Assembly: GCA_017607445.1 (NCBI GenBank)
Contig: JAEVHH010000006.1
Location: 2,976,001 to 3,040,000, forward strand
Reading direction: 5' to 3'
Origin: Histoplasma ohiense
Taxonomy: Eukaryota; Ascomycota; Eurotiomycetes; Onygenales; Ajellomycetaceae
Length of the DNA stretch: 64,000 nucleotides
This document shows, in pieces, positions 1 through 11,903 of this stretch (positions are counted from its first letter, which is position 1; the number at the start of each line of letters is the position of its first letter). The notes beneath the pieces were generated by a model. The model searched no databases and was not told where the DNA came from. It worked only from the letters and a program-made list of their open reading frames with translations. A program made the translations under genes and the position numbers.

Positions 1-294
1 ACTGATGTTCTTGAGCTGCAGGTCAGCTCCACTAGCTCTGTCAGCTGAGAAAGCTGCAGTCTTGACAGAGATAGCTTCAGAGAGAACAGAATTTTTCCTC
101 TTCTGCACAATGTTCATTCAGATAGTCAGCTCTCTCACAGTTGTCTTTGCTGAATTTAACTATGAATGAGTATTCAGAGCAGTACTCTCTCTCAGAGTTG
201 ATGCTGCACTCAGATCTGCTGTCATATATGCAATGAATCTTTCACAGAAGATTCAGACAAAGTTCTGATTGACTGACTATTTCTTCTTCTCAAC

Positions 295-1320
295 TCAGCT
301 GTTCAGAGTCTTTGTCAATCTGATGAGAGTCTTTTGCTGCAGATTCTGTTGCTGTTGAGCCTTCTCAAACTGCTTCTGTAGCTGAGAGATGATTATGAAG
401 ATGCTGTCACTGACTTCTTTGAGAACTGAAGAAGACATTGTAACAGTTTTTCTCTGTCTCTTATCAGTTTTTTCAGTAACAAAATTGATCAGTGACTCTG
501 ACTTCAGTGATCTGATGTAGGCTGTGTCAATGTTCTTGAGTGGATGGAAGGATGTTGAGAGCTCCATGACCACTCAATCTGTGCAGTACACACACATGGA
601 GTAATTGCAGAGGGTGTGTGATGATGTTGAACAGATTGAAGAGTTAAAATTATACAAAAAACAGTTAGAAAATGGAAAAGTTCAAATGCACCTCTACATT
701 CATGGGTAGTTGTAAGGATCTGACTCAGTTGATATACTCTCAGCTGTAGATATGCACTCTTCTTCTCTTTTCTTACTACTCTCTCTATTTCTCTTCATTT
801 CTTTCTTCTCACAATCTTCTTCAGTGCTCTCTTCTCTCTCTTTCTCTGAGTTTGTGCTGAATTATATGACTGCAAGGTGTCACAGAGAGCACAGTCTTCT
901 CTTCACTCTTTTCTTTATTTTTCTTTTCAAAACACTCACTTTTTCTTTTTTCTTTTGTCTATCTCATCTGTTTTTTCTCTGCTGTTAGAAGCAGACAGTT
1001 CTTGAATCAACTGAGAAAGTTATCTCTCTTCATTCACTATAAAGTCTTTCAGATATGACAGCAGCAGCTCTCTTGAAAACCACACTATAGCTTCATCATG
1101 AATGATCATATGTTGAATCAGAAGTGAATGCATAGCTCAATAAAATCCTTTTCAATGAGCTGAGTCTTCTCAAGAATTGCCATCTGAATTCTGTTTTCTT
1201 TCTCTCTGTGTATATAGAAATCTCTTCAGTGTAGCACATATTCATACTCTTTGAAAGGCTTCTGAAACACGGGCGCTGCCCGTGTTTTCTCCGGGATGTT
1301 AAACCAATACAAACAAACAA
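295..1320 (-). pseudogene. Decayed accessory-type ORFs of element X (basic and coiled-coil protein)
   Basis: On the minus strand, charged coding-like sequence runs from about 1320 to 295, broken by TGA codons. The distal part (573-295) is open for 92 residues. It contains a glutamine-rich amphipathic stretch (SQLQKQFEKAQQQQNLQQK) that looks like a coiled coil. Just upstream (about 580-640), a Cys-rich stretch reads C-x6-C-x4-C-x2-C before an E-L-S-T run. This faintly resembles the C-terminal half of the zinc cluster seen in the other elements here. A CT-rich plus-strand ORF at 752-988 is only the complement of a Lys/Arg-rich segment. Function unknown; membership of the zinc-cluster/coiled-coil group is speculative. 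Confidence 0.3.
1265..1287. repeat. Perfect GC-rich hairpin near the end of element X
   Basis: Arms AAACACGGGC and GCCCGTGTTT are separated by GCT. They form a 10-bp perfect stem in a region otherwise almost free of CpG. It probably belongs to the terminus of the inserted element. A Helitron-type 3' hairpin is possible, but no clear CTRR end follows. Confidence 0.6.
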
Positions 1321-1329
1321 ACAAATAAA

Positions 1330-1518
1330 GCTGAAACAGTGATTGATGAGATTTCAGTGGTTACATTGCTGATCACAGCTTTCAAGTCATTGTTGAAACA
1401 TCATGCTTTATCAGTTGAGAAAATTCAGAATAATAAGCAGATTTGTTTTGATGACAATTTCTCAAATAACACTGATCAAGCTGAGACAGATCTGTTTTTT
1501 AATCTCTGAGTGAAATAA
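1330..1518 (+). pseudogene. Remnant of exon 3 of the antisense accessory gene in copy A
   Basis: Aligns with the last part of exon 3 of the antisense gene of copies C (28776-29141) and D (62739-62374), ending at the equivalent TAA at 1516-1518. Exons 1 and 2 and the start of exon 3 are missing because element X interrupts here. In-frame TGA codons are present. No independent function expected. Confidence 0.6.
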
Positions 1519-1599
1519 ATATATTCAGTAGTCATCATTGTCTTCTTTATTTTCATTTACTGACTGACTTCTGATAGATTTTATTAAACTGTTTCAAGT

Positions 1600-4500
1600 A
1601 CTTCTGACTGTTCATCAAATTTTCCTCAGATTCTCAAGAATTATCTGCATCTGTACAATCTTTTCATTTAACAAGATATTGTGTTTGACTGCAGTACTGA
1701 TACTTGTCTAATATAGTTTCAACTTTTCATTTCTTTTGTGTGTCTATAATTATCAGTTCTGCTTACAGAATTTGTCTGTTGCACATGTGATATGATTTGA
1801 GAAGAGAAATATAAAATACAGAATGAATTTCTTTATATTACAGTGTGAGTTTCAGTTTGTACATCTGTGTACTGTGAATATCAATTATTTGAAAGAGACT
1901 CAAAAATCAATGATCTAGTTTGAGTGAGGATTGCAAGATGGATATATTTTTTGCACACAGCATTACTCAGTTCTCTATCTTAAAGCTTTTTCATATATGA
2001 CACTGATCATAATACTTTTTCTCAGCTGCTTTGACAGCTTTCAGACATTCTCAGATCTTGTTCTTCATTTACTTCATTTATTTCACTTGTTCTATCACTG
2101 ATTTTGATGCACTCATGCTTGAGAGTTTCATATCTATGCAAAGTTCAGTTGATCAGCCGATCATTGCTTCAGATGATATCATTTTTATCAATGTATGGAA
2201 GACATTGTTATATACTCATTGCATCAGAGAAATCCATTCTATCCAATTATCTTGCTGATAGCTGCAATATATGCAAAGATAATGTTCAATCATCTGATTC
2301 AATCATTCTGTCTGGCCATTGGTTTGTGGGTGGAATGCCATCAATAATTTTCATCAGACATGGAGCAGATAACATAATGTCAATCAAAACTTGCTATTTA
2401 TTAATGAATCTCAGTTGTTAATAATGTTCACAGATAGATCAAAGTTCTTCACAATTCTTCATACAATAATATTCACAAGTTCTTCTACATCTAGCTCTGA
2501 AGATGTGGGCACAATTATGACTCATTTAATGAATAAATCAACAAATATAACAATAGTATTATAGATTTGACTTCTCTTTTTATTATCTGACAGATCTTCA
2601 ATAAAGTCTATACTAATTGTATATCATTTCTTATCTGATACTGAATGTGATTGTAGCAATCTGTACAGCTTGTGCTGCAGTATCTTGACATATTGACAAA
2701 CATTGCAAGTTCTCACATATTCTGCAATCTCATCACTCATATCATGTCATAAGTACTTGTGTTTGATTGCTTCAATGATTTTGTCACATTCAAAATGGTC
2801 ATCTTGAGGATCATTGTGATTCATTTTCATTATTTCATGTCTTACAGCTTTGTCTTGTAGTATATAGACTTTATCATCTTTTCTGAGCAGATCATCTTTA
2901 TCTACTGCTCAGATTGAACAATTATCTACACTAACATCACTCATTTCTAATTTTCTGTGAAGTTCAGATGTGCTGATGTCTCTATTCTGAATCTGTAGTA
3001 AGAGTTCAATGATAGATTCAGCTATCTCTTCACAATAGACTGTCTCAGACTCAAATATCTTGACAGCTAGAATTTATAGTATCAGAGTCTCTAGATTTAA
3101 CTCTGTAACATCTGCAATCTTATTCTCATCCACAGATGCATTCTTTATTCTGCAGAGATTGTTGTCATTGATAACTACAGATCTCTTTACTCAACAATTT
3201 GCATTAGCTTGCAGATCTTTTCACATCATCTTGACACATTGATCTAATTTTGTATTTTCTTTTATCTTTAGTGATTTAAAGATCCTCTTACACAGCTTCT
3301 CTTACAGAGTAGAGAGTCTCATCAAAAGAGCTGTGTGTTTTACAAAATCTGAGTGATGACTTGATGCATCTGCAGGATTATTTTTCTCAGAATGATGCTC
3401 TATTTCAAAATTGAATACTGAGAGTATTTTCATTCAGTGAATCTGATATTCATTTAGCTGCTTCATTGTTATGAAATGTTGAAGATTGACATGGTCAGAT
3501 AAAACAGTTATTGAGTGTCTGCTATCATATAAATAGTGACATTATTGTCTGAAAGCTTCTACAATCAGCAATATTTCTAGATTATATATTTGATAATGTC
3601 TTTCTGTTTCTGTGAGCTTTCTAGACCAAAACACAATTGAGTGTCAGTGATCATCATTCATTAATTGTGATATTACTGCAGTGATTGCAACATCAGATCC
3701 ATCTATTTCTATATGAAGTTTTCACTGCAGATCAAAATGAATCAACAACAGTGCTTTTGTAAAGCATTCTTTTAACTGCAAAATTGCATACTTGCAGTTT
3801 TCATCTAACTGAACAGATGCATTATTCTTCCCTCTTTTCATTTCATAACCTTTTAACAATTCAGTCAGAGATGCTGTTATTATCAAGAACTTGTATATGA
3901 ATCAACAATAGAAATTGATGAATTCTAGAAATATTTGCAATTCATTTATAGTTTGCAGTTCTGATCAATCTAGAATCATGTTGACACAGTGATTCTCAAC
4001 AGTAATGCTCTGTGTGGTAACCACAAAACCCAAAAATCCAATTTCTGTTGCATGGAACATACACTTACTAAGTTTGGCATATAGTCTCCATCGCCTTAAC
4101 CATTCCAGCACATTCTTAACATGGACGACATGTTCATCAAGTGTGTTTGAATAGATTACAATATTGTCAAGATAAGCCACACAATATACATCTAAAAGAT
4201 TGCTGAGGGCTTTGTTGATATAAGATTGAAAGATTGCAGAGACATTGATTAGCTCAAAAGGTAAAACTAGATATTCAAAGTGTTCATATTGTGTTCAAAA
4301 GGCTGTTTTCCATTCATTCTCTGCTCATATGCAAATTCTGTGATATGTGTCTCTAAGGTCCAGTTGCATGTATATTTTGACACCTGCTAATCTATCAAGT
4401 ATTTCACTTATCAAGGGCAGTGGATATTGATTCTTGACTGTTATTTCATTCAATTCTTGATAATTCACACAAAGATGCAGGGTTTCATCTTTCTTCAACC

Positions 4501-5240
4501 TGAATAATACTGATGTGCTGGCTGAGCTCTTGAATGGATGTATTCAATTCTTCTCTAATGTCTTTTTAATATATTCTTGAAGAACAGAGAGTTCTTGTGA
4601 TGATAAGTTATATATCAGTTGATATGAGAATTCTTTGTCAGATTTGAGATCTATAGTATGATCATGAAATGCATGTTTCATATCAGATATATCTTCTTGA
4701 AACACATCAAGATAATCTTTATAATCATCTGAGATATTTGGCTCAGTTGCTGCACTCACAGTTCATAATGATAAGACAGTGAATATAATATTACCATCAT
4801 CAATTAATATTGTGAATTCTTTAGCAGTATTCAGATGCATGTGGTTAATATTCAATGCTTTTCTATAGATTCAGCATCTTCACACCCAGTTGATATCAGA
4901 GTTCACAGCTTTCAATCACAGTGTGCTCAAAATTACATCATATCTGCTAATGTCAGTCTCTTTGAAATGGTGGAATTCTTCTTGAAGAACATGTTCATCA
5001 TCAATAATCTTCATTGCAGCTCTTTGTTGTTCATACAACTTAATCTTATGATTATCAACTGCTTCCACTACTTTTGATTTATTTTCTGTCTTTGAGAAAT
5101 ATTTTGATGCTCAGATGTGGGACACAAAGTTCACATCTGTGTCAGAATTCACTAGCATTCACATCATCAACCATTCCATTTCTGTCAGCATCCATATATT
5201 AATTGTCAATAACTGTTTATCTCACAGTCTAGTTGTTTGT
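1600..5240 (-). pseudogene. Decayed pol of Ty3 copy A (PR-RT-RH-IN-chromodomain)
   Basis: Read on the minus strand. The protease region lies around 5130. The RT palm is clear at 4180-3965 (YLDNIVIYSN, then the LSKC-F segment and the G-F-L-G-F box). RNase H is at about 3850-3450, the integrase zinc region at about 2830-2690 and the integrase core at about 2650-2090. The chromodomain counterpart of copy D (LVKWKD-type) falls near 1650. The RT box reads YLDN rather than Y-x-D-D, so the second catalytic Asp is lost. TGA codons break the frame throughout. Non-functional. Confidence 0.75.
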
Positions 5241-5289
5241 ATTCTCAATGCAGCAGCTGCTTCTACAATTGAGATTGTTGATTTTTTAC

Positions 5290-6321
5290 TTATTGAACTT
5301 GATTGTGCTTTTCAAGATGTAACATTCAACAATCATTTGCAATATGATTCTTCTTATAACAGTGAGAACACTTCTTCATTCAGTTATATTTATCTTTTTT
5401 AATTTGTTCAATTGAATCTGTTTGTTCCTCTCATTTCCTCTTGTTCTGACAGTTGCTAGATTTATCAGAATGATGCTGATTCTCTACAAATATCACAGAT
5501 CTTTCTTTATGAATAGTATATCATTGCTCTGATATATTTTCCTTGAGAGTCTGTAGAGTTTGAAGCAACTTTTTGTAGTTCTGAGGTTTTTGATTTTGAT
5601 GATTGAGTTCAGTGTGTAATATCTTCAACATCTTACTACACAAGTTATTCATTCTTTGTTCTTCACTATATGAGGGTAAGTAGTATTCTCAGTTTTTGAG
5701 ATATTTAGAGAAATCATGTATCAATTGTCATTCTTGTTACTTCATATCTTGAAACTTTTGACTCATCAATCAGTGCTGATTCTGTGGATCATTAATTTGC
5801 ATTTCTAGATGTGATAGTATATCATCAAAAGTCAACAGTGTTGCTTCTTCATGTCTCTCATACAATGATACAAAATTCAATCATTTCTGCTTAACATGAG
5901 TATCAAGATAGAGTTTAGTATCATTTATTTTGTGTTCTTTCTTTCAATAATATCAGCAGTGGTGTGTAAAGAGAGTCAATATGCAATCTTTATAGTTCTT
6001 GAATTCTAATATATTTTTTCCTCAATAATAGTCTTTAATCTCTAATCTCAATGATGTTTCATTATCATTGTCTGTATCATTCACAGATTGATTTTGTGGT
6101 GGTTCTGTGATGATATTCTGAGTTAATTGAGGCTCAATGAGAGTATCTCCACAAATCTGCACTTTCAACTTGTTGAGCCACTGTTGTGCATGCAGAATAG
6201 CTAATTACTGCTCTTGTTTATGAATTTGATCATTCAACTGTTGCAAATGTGCATTGGGATCATTGAAGGCAGTAGAGGATTCAGATTGATTTTCAAGAGA
6301 TTTTGTGTGTATTGAGATCAT
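5290..6321 (-). pseudogene. Decayed gag of Ty3 copy A
   Basis: Starts at an ATG at 6321, equivalent to the D start at 57571. The first residues continue into a Gln-rich coiled-coil segment (Q-Q-L-N-D-Q-I) shared by all copies. A CCHC zinc knuckle (C-x2-C-x4-H-x4-C) lies near 5370-5330. Several TGA codons interrupt it. It would form the nucleocapsid of the particle in an intact copy. Confidence 0.65.
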
Positions 6322-6426
6322 CTTACATGTTTTAACTAACATTGCATGTTTTAACTAATGTTGTGTGTTTTATTGTAGGTGTGCATAACAACAGACCACT
6401 CAAATAAAGTTTAGAGTGATTAGAAT

Positions 6427-6697
6427 TGTAAGAGATGATTCTAGATATAATTATAAGAGTAGTGTGAAGTACACATATAGAATGTTAAGAAGGTAGTAAT
6501 CTCTATTATTCAAAGCTAATCACTGATCTTCTAATATCTATGAATATCAGTGAGCATTATATAGATGATCATCATGCTCTACAGCTGTCTATGATGCTGT
6601 GTGCTATGTCCATTCTTATTAATTCTGGCGTGTTCTGTGTTCTTCTATCGTCATATAGCTATTTCCTAATATAGATATCTCCGTTGCGTCTATTACA
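6427..6697 (-). repeat. 5' LTR of Ty3 copy A
   Basis: A 271-bp LTR with ends TGTAA...TTACA, collinear with the LTRs at 27177, 34050, 47479 and 57195. It is read on the minus strand and lies upstream of gag in that orientation. Confidence 0.85.
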
Positions 6698-8290
6698 TCT
6701 GTGCACAGATCTCTAATGAGCAAAATGCTTCTTTTAATGAGTCAAAAGCACTTCATATATTGACATCTTCTATCTCTCACATAAACTCTTCCCCTTCATT
6801 GTGAATTGAGCAATATATACCCCAGATTGCAGTCAATAAGACTATTCTTGAGAACTCAGCATATACAGAAATGTCTGAATTCTTCATCTTATTTCTGAGT
6901 AAAACACAGAAGATTGATTCTTTTGCTGCTGAGCAAAGAGAGAAGATAAAAGAGAAGAGTATGACTGTCACTGAAAATATACTATAAACAATTTCTGAGG
7001 ATGATATATTACATGCTGATGATTGTGTGTATGTCTCTCAATAAAAGACATTCATTGATGAAATTATCAGTGCAAACCATGATGATCCACAGAGGGGTCA
7101 CTTTGATATAAAAAAGTTTATAGACAGCATTCAGAATAAATACTATTGATATGAGCTAGTCAGAGATGTCAAAAACTATATATCCACTTATGATACTTAT
7201 CAAAGAGTAAAGCCAAAATGACACAGACAATATGAAGAATTGGATACAATTCTCTTACCATCAAATTCTTTCAAATCCATTACTATAAATTTTATTACAG
7301 ACTTGCCAGCCTCTACATTCCTCCATCAAATCTACAATGCAATTTTAGTGATTGTGAATATAAATATCAAGTTTACAATCTATATTCCTTGCATCAAAAA
7401 CATTACAGTTGATGAACTAGTGGAAATTGTTTATACCAAGTTCTATACAATTTACAAAATATCTAAAAACCATATATCTGATTGAGGTTTGTTGTTTACA
7501 AGTCATTATTGGTCCATCTTTTGTTATATACTAGATGCACACTGGAAACTTTCAACAGCCTTTCATTCTCAAATAGATGATCAAACAGAATGACAAAATC
7601 AAACTCTGAAACATTATCTTCAATGCTTTATCAACTATCATCAAGATGACTGAACACACTGATTACTGCTGATGCAGTTTGTTTACAATATCTTTCAACA
7701 TATCTCTACTGAAATGGTATCTGCAGAAGCCTTAATGAGATATCAATCTGATTTGAAAATTAATATCAGCAAATCATCACAACTGATTGCCATACATGCT
7801 GCTAGCCACATGAAATATATCAAGAAAACACATCATAAGCTCATCAAGAATCTACAAAAGATCTGACAAGCACAGAAAATCTATTATAATGCAAAATATA
7901 AATCTCAACAATTTAAAATAAATGACTATGTCATACTCAATGCAAAAAATCTCCAATTGCTACACTCAGTTCACAAACTCAATCATAAATATGTTGAATT
8001 CTTCAAGATTCTGAATATCATCAGAAAACAAGTGTACAAACTAGAACTGTCATCTTCATATAGAAGCATTCATTCTGTATTTCATGTATTTTTATTGAAG
8101 TCATACAATCACAGAAATGGAGCTCTACCAGAATCAGAACTGAAACTTATCAATGAAGAAGAAGAATATCAAATTGAAGAAATTCTTGAAAAATGACAAC
8201 AAAAAAACAAATCTCTGAAATATCTTGTGAGATGAACAGATTGAGATTCTAGTGGTGATACATGAGAACTGAAAGAAAACATATTGAATA
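6698..8290 (+). pseudogene. Decayed integrase and chromodomain of E2a pol
   Basis: Runs parallel to E2b pol from 15338 to 16945. A His-His-Cys-Cys zinc region lies at about 7070-7205 (H-x9-H then C-x2-C-like, the first Cys now Tyr). The integrase core follows at 7240-7870, then the C-terminal segment at 7957-8196 ending in the chromodomain (EYQIEEILEK; K-Y-L-V-R-W-T-D-W region with TGA in place of Trp). Many TGA codons. The protein would integrate cDNA; the chromodomain is known in this clade to guide integration to modified chromatin. Confidence 0.75.
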
Positions 8291-8559
8291 CATAAGACAT
8301 TTGAAATCTTTCTCAAGTAAGAAAATGAATGACAAATACAAAATCAACATACATTCAAACATCAAAAGTGTGAACATCAAGTTGAAAGACATCAGAAGCA
8401 CAAATCTTAAATTGAAAAACACTAGAAACACAAATCTCATTCAAACTTCAATCAAATACATTCTTTTTAGAAGGATTTTATCAGAGAAAAGAGAAAAAGA
8501 AAAAAATTCAATTTGAGTATAATAAATATAAAAAAATAAAACATACAAGCAAGAAAAAA

Positions 8560-9612
8560 ACAAAGAAAATGAATTCTAAGAAAAGTCTAAAGATCTTCAG
8601 TTCACTCACTCTCATCTCATTCTTCATCTCTCACTTTCTCTTTTCTCTCTCATCATTGTTCTCATTTCTCTTCTCTGTCATTCTCATTCAATACTTCTTC
8701 TGATACTTGTATATTACTGACATTTATTTTGAGTGCAGAGGTATAGATAAATATCTATTTCATAAGATATTTATCTCTTCACTTCTCTTCTCTCTCATCA
8801 ATCTATTCATTCTTCAGCACATTCAATGAAGAAAGACATTCTCTCTCATCTTCTTCTTCTATTTCTTCACTGTTCAGAGCACTCTCTCTCTCTGCTTCAC
8901 AGATATCAGTGATAAATTGACAAGAGAAGCAGATATCACAGACACTGCTACAGTCATTAACATCTTCACAATCTTCTTCATTGACTCTTCAATCAACTTC
9001 TCTTTCATCAATCTCTTCTCAGTCAACTTCTTCATTACAGAGCTTCTGAAGCTCATTATTCTCAAAACTCTCTTCTTCATATTCTTCTCTTCCTCTATTA
9101 TTTTCACTCTGAAAGAATCAGATACAATCACAGTCTTCAAAATCTGCATCTCTGCAGACTCAGCTGTCACTCAGTGCTGAAATCATAGAGCATTCATCTC
9201 TGCTCTGTCTCAAACAGACAGTATCATCAGATGAGATGCATTCAATTGTTTAACTAAATGACAAAAACAACTTTTGTGGCTGATCATGTTCTCTTCAGCT
9301 ATCACCTTCACAAAGATAAACACTCACCCACATATGATGCACCTCAGAAGAGGTGTATCATGCATCTAATATCATTATCAATATATCAACATTGCTAAGA
9401 GCACTACTATCTATCCAAAAGCAAATTTGAAGAAAAAGAAAAAGAAAATAAGAATTAAAGAGAATTACTCACAGATTTGTAGAATTTCTCTGCAGAGACA
9501 TAAGTTTCATAATGCTTCTGAGCATTTGATCTCAACACACATCAAAAGTCAATATTTTCTCAGCTTGAGAGCACAATATTCATATGAAATCTGACTGTTG
9601 TGTGTCATGTGA
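8560..9612 (-). pseudogene. Decayed antisense accessory gene of E2a
   Basis: Homologous to the minus-strand gene of E2b (17200-18249). The zinc-cluster exon is at about 9474-9612, but two Cys codons are now Tyr (TGT to TAT) and a 1-nt length difference breaks the frame. The downstream coiled-coil segment (9170-8874, E-K-R-L-M-K-E-K-L-I-E-E-S-M-K-K) is still open for 98 residues and matches E2b at about 17812-17528. Conservation of this segment on the minus strand in both copies is the main reason to call a gene here. Function unknown. Confidence 0.5.
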
Positions 9613-10121
9613 TTAGAGCTAGAGTAATATAACAAGTGAACAGTGAATGATGCTATACAGAAATGAGCTAGTGACACATATGATCATACTAATAACACCA
9701 CTGACAAGAAACACCAGCAATAATACATGATAAGTGCTCAAGAAACAACTTACTTAAAATCAGAATAATCAAAAAAGCTCATTTCAACAAAAGAGAAAAG
9801 AAGAAGAGAAATCTGATGATATAAAAATTTAAAAAATCTTTATTAAATTAGAAATGAGAAAATCTCAGTAGAAGGACAAGGAGTTTGATGATGATCAAGT
9901 TAAAAAAGAAGAGAAATTTTCAAGAGAAAAGAAATTCTTTTTGCTTCTCTGCATACAACCTCTAGCAACCAAAGAATCCATCAATTCCACCTCATTAGAA
10001 AATCGATAACAACATGTATACAAGCTATCTAGGGGACGCGATCGATACACTGCTATCAACAAGCGGAACTTACAATATGGGAATGAAATTATCTACTAGC
10101 AAGCAATCTATACAATCGCTC

Positions 10122-10312
10122 CGCTATTTCTATATGTATATATATATAAATGTATGTATTTCGCACATCTTCTTTCTCTTTCTTTTCTTTTTTAGCAATT
10201 AGCTACACTACATTACACTACTATACTACACTCTATAATATACTACTATTATCTCCACTACACTATAGACTATCTTCTACTGTTACTCTTCACACTATCA
10301 CTATACCTCACA
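10122..10312 (+). repeat. Truncated 3' LTR of E2a
   Basis: Matches the last ~190 bp of the E2b LTRs and ends in CCTCACA. About 70 bp of LTR 5' end and adjacent sequence are deleted. The flanking 5 bp (10313-10317, ACAGA) is the probable target duplication. Confidence 0.75.
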
Positions 10313-10979
10313 ACAGATTATGAATTGATTAAGAAAAGAAAAAGAAAAAAAATCAGAAGAAAAGATTGTACAAAGAAGATTGTAATAAAGAGAAGTTCAG
10401 AGTAGAAGAATATCAGAAACTACTTCACAGTGAAATGTGAAGTGAAAGAACATTAAGAACTATATAAAAGAATTATTAGAAACTATACAAATGCAGAGTG
10501 TGAGATGAGAGAATCACTGAGAGCTATATAAAAGAATCAATAAAGACTACACAAATGCAGAGTATGAAGTGAAAAAAAGTTAACAGTTATACAGAAGAAT
10601 TGTTAGAGACTATATAAGTACAGAGTATGAAGTAAAAGAATGTTAAGAGCTATATAAAAGAATTGTTAGAGACTATACAATCATGAAACACAGAGCAGAA
10701 GAACATTGAGAGTTTCATGAGATCACAATAAGTAGAAATGAGTGGATGCAGAAGAGGAGTTGATTGTGTAAGTTAATTACTAATGAGTGCTAACCCATCA
10801 CAATTACTTTTGAATGCACTGATTTGATCAGTATTTTTTTTTCTGCTGTTATCTTTGCTCAGATAAATAAGCTTTCATTCTTATTGCATATTTCTGTACT
10901 GCTCAGTGCATTCAATGTATGTTTGACTCTATTCATCAGCATATCAAGTATATCTGTTTTAATAGTATGTATCAGTTTC
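10313..10979. repeat. Older substrate K with minisatellite
   Basis: No gene recognised. Between about 10400 and 10740 a degenerate ~62-bp unit recurs 4-5 times, each with an AGAGCTATATAAAAGAAT-like core followed by ACTACACAAATGCAGAGTATG-like sequence. The same array in reverse orientation lies at 52640-53000. Both copies end in the same short sequence (TGTAAGTTAATT...CACA, 10769-10804) and then diverge, suggesting the end of a mobile element or LTR. Copy-independent function unknown. Confidence 0.5.
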
Positions 10980-11224
10980 TGTAATAGGTGCAACGGAGAT
11001 ATCTATATTAGAAAATAGCTATGTGGCGATAGAAGAACACAGAACACGCCAGAATTAATGAGGATGAATATAGCACACAGCATTATAGATGGCTGTAGAG
11101 TGTGATGATTGTCTATATAATGCTCACTGATATTCATAGATATTAGAAGATCAGTGATTAGTTTTGAATAATAGAGATTGCTACCTTAACATTCTATATG
11201 TGTACTTCACACTACTCTCATAAT
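10980..11224 (+). repeat. 5' LTR of G2, left fragment
   Basis: First 245 bp of a 268-bp LTR starting TGTAATAG. It is interrupted at CTCATAAT (11217-11224) by hAT H1; the missing 23 bp continue at 24571-24593. Confidence 0.9.
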
Positions 11225-11593
11225 TAGACTGGCCGTGTGACCGTGCATGGGATCATGACCAATTTTAGTGTTGGTCCCATTCTCATATATTTTGATCCTG
11301 GTCCCATATATTGTTTTTCAAACCAGTCACTTTACACTGTTTGTATTATAGCTCTGATTTCATTTCACTGTTTATGAAAAATATTTAGATTCTGAATACT
11401 GTTCTTATCTTGATTTCTGGGTCACAGTCCCATTTGGTCCCATTTTACAAAACAGAATCAAATGGAACCATGACTTACTCATAATTACATAATACATATA
11501 TCTTTATGCTGGATGGTAGCTAATTATGATGTGAGTGTTATCAAATATTGTTATCTTTTTGATGTCACAACAGAAATATCATTATATATCTGT

Positions 11594-11856
11594 TGTAATG
11601 CACTCATTTATTATTTCCTTATTATCTTCGCTTATTCTTACCTCTTTTCATTATACTCTCACTACCGCTATTTCTATATGTATATATATATCGATGTATG
11701 TATTTCGCACATCTTCTTTCTCTTTCTTTTCTTCCTTAGTGATTAGCTACACTACATTATGCTACTATATTACACTCTACAATATATTACTATTATCTTC
11801 ATTATGCTATAAACTATCTTCTACTGTTACTCTTCACACTGTCACTACACCTCACA
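11594..11856 (+). repeat. 5' LTR of E2b
   Basis: 263 bp, starting TGTAATGCACT and ending CCTCACA; near-identical to the 3' LTR at 18787-19049. It contains a TATATATAT run and a long CT tract ahead of its 3' half. Confidence 0.9.
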
Positions 11857-11903
11857 GTTTCTAATCACTCAATCTTTGAGAGATGATTCATTGAGTAATA
11901 GTC

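Larger units (their letters stand above)
1..1329. mobile_element. Element X, unclassified insertion into Ty3 copy A (left part outside window)
   Basis: Ty3 copy A, followed leftward by comparison with copies C, D and G2, stops abruptly at about 1330, and unrelated sequence fills 1-1329. The right end of X reads into an (ACAA)n-type tail at 1305-1327. Just inside it is a perfect 10-bp stem hairpin (1265-1274 with 1278-1287, loop GCT). Such a subterminal GC palindrome is also seen in element P. No terminal inverted repeat partner or target duplication can be tested because the left end is outside the window. Class unknown; a DNA transposon is a guess from the terminal hairpin. Confidence 0.5.
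1330..6697 (-). mobile_element. Ty3/Gypsy chromovirus copy A (C/D family), 3' part lost to X
   Basis: This copy lies on the minus strand and is collinear with copies C and D: 5' LTR 6427-6697, gag, protease, reverse transcriptase, RNase H, integrase, chromodomain, then part of the antisense accessory gene up to about 1330, where element X cuts in. It is itself inserted in chromovirus E2a: sequence right of 6697 (TCTGTGCACAG) matches E2b internal sequence at about 15333. It is strongly decayed, with many TGA codons. The 3' LTR must lie left of the window if it survives. Confidence 0.85.
6698..10312 (+). mobile_element. Ty3 chromovirus E2a, 3' portion (interrupted by copy A)
   Basis: Collinear with E2b from 15333 to 19049: end of the RNase H-IN linker, integrase, chromodomain, 3' antisense accessory region and a truncated 3' LTR. 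Its 5' part lies left of copy A, outside the window. After the LTR end comes ACAGA, matching the uninterrupted sequence at about 53030 (reverse strand), so the right insertion edge is clear. The first half of the 3' LTR and the preceding polypurine region are deleted between two CGCT repeats (about 10120). Confidence 0.85.

Noticed and set aside
10769..10804. Intron in the minisatellite-bearing repeat
   Set aside because: Has GTAAGT, CTAATG and CACAG signals, but at 36 nt it is shorter than the other introns here (47-57 nt), and the flanks are not coding in both copies.
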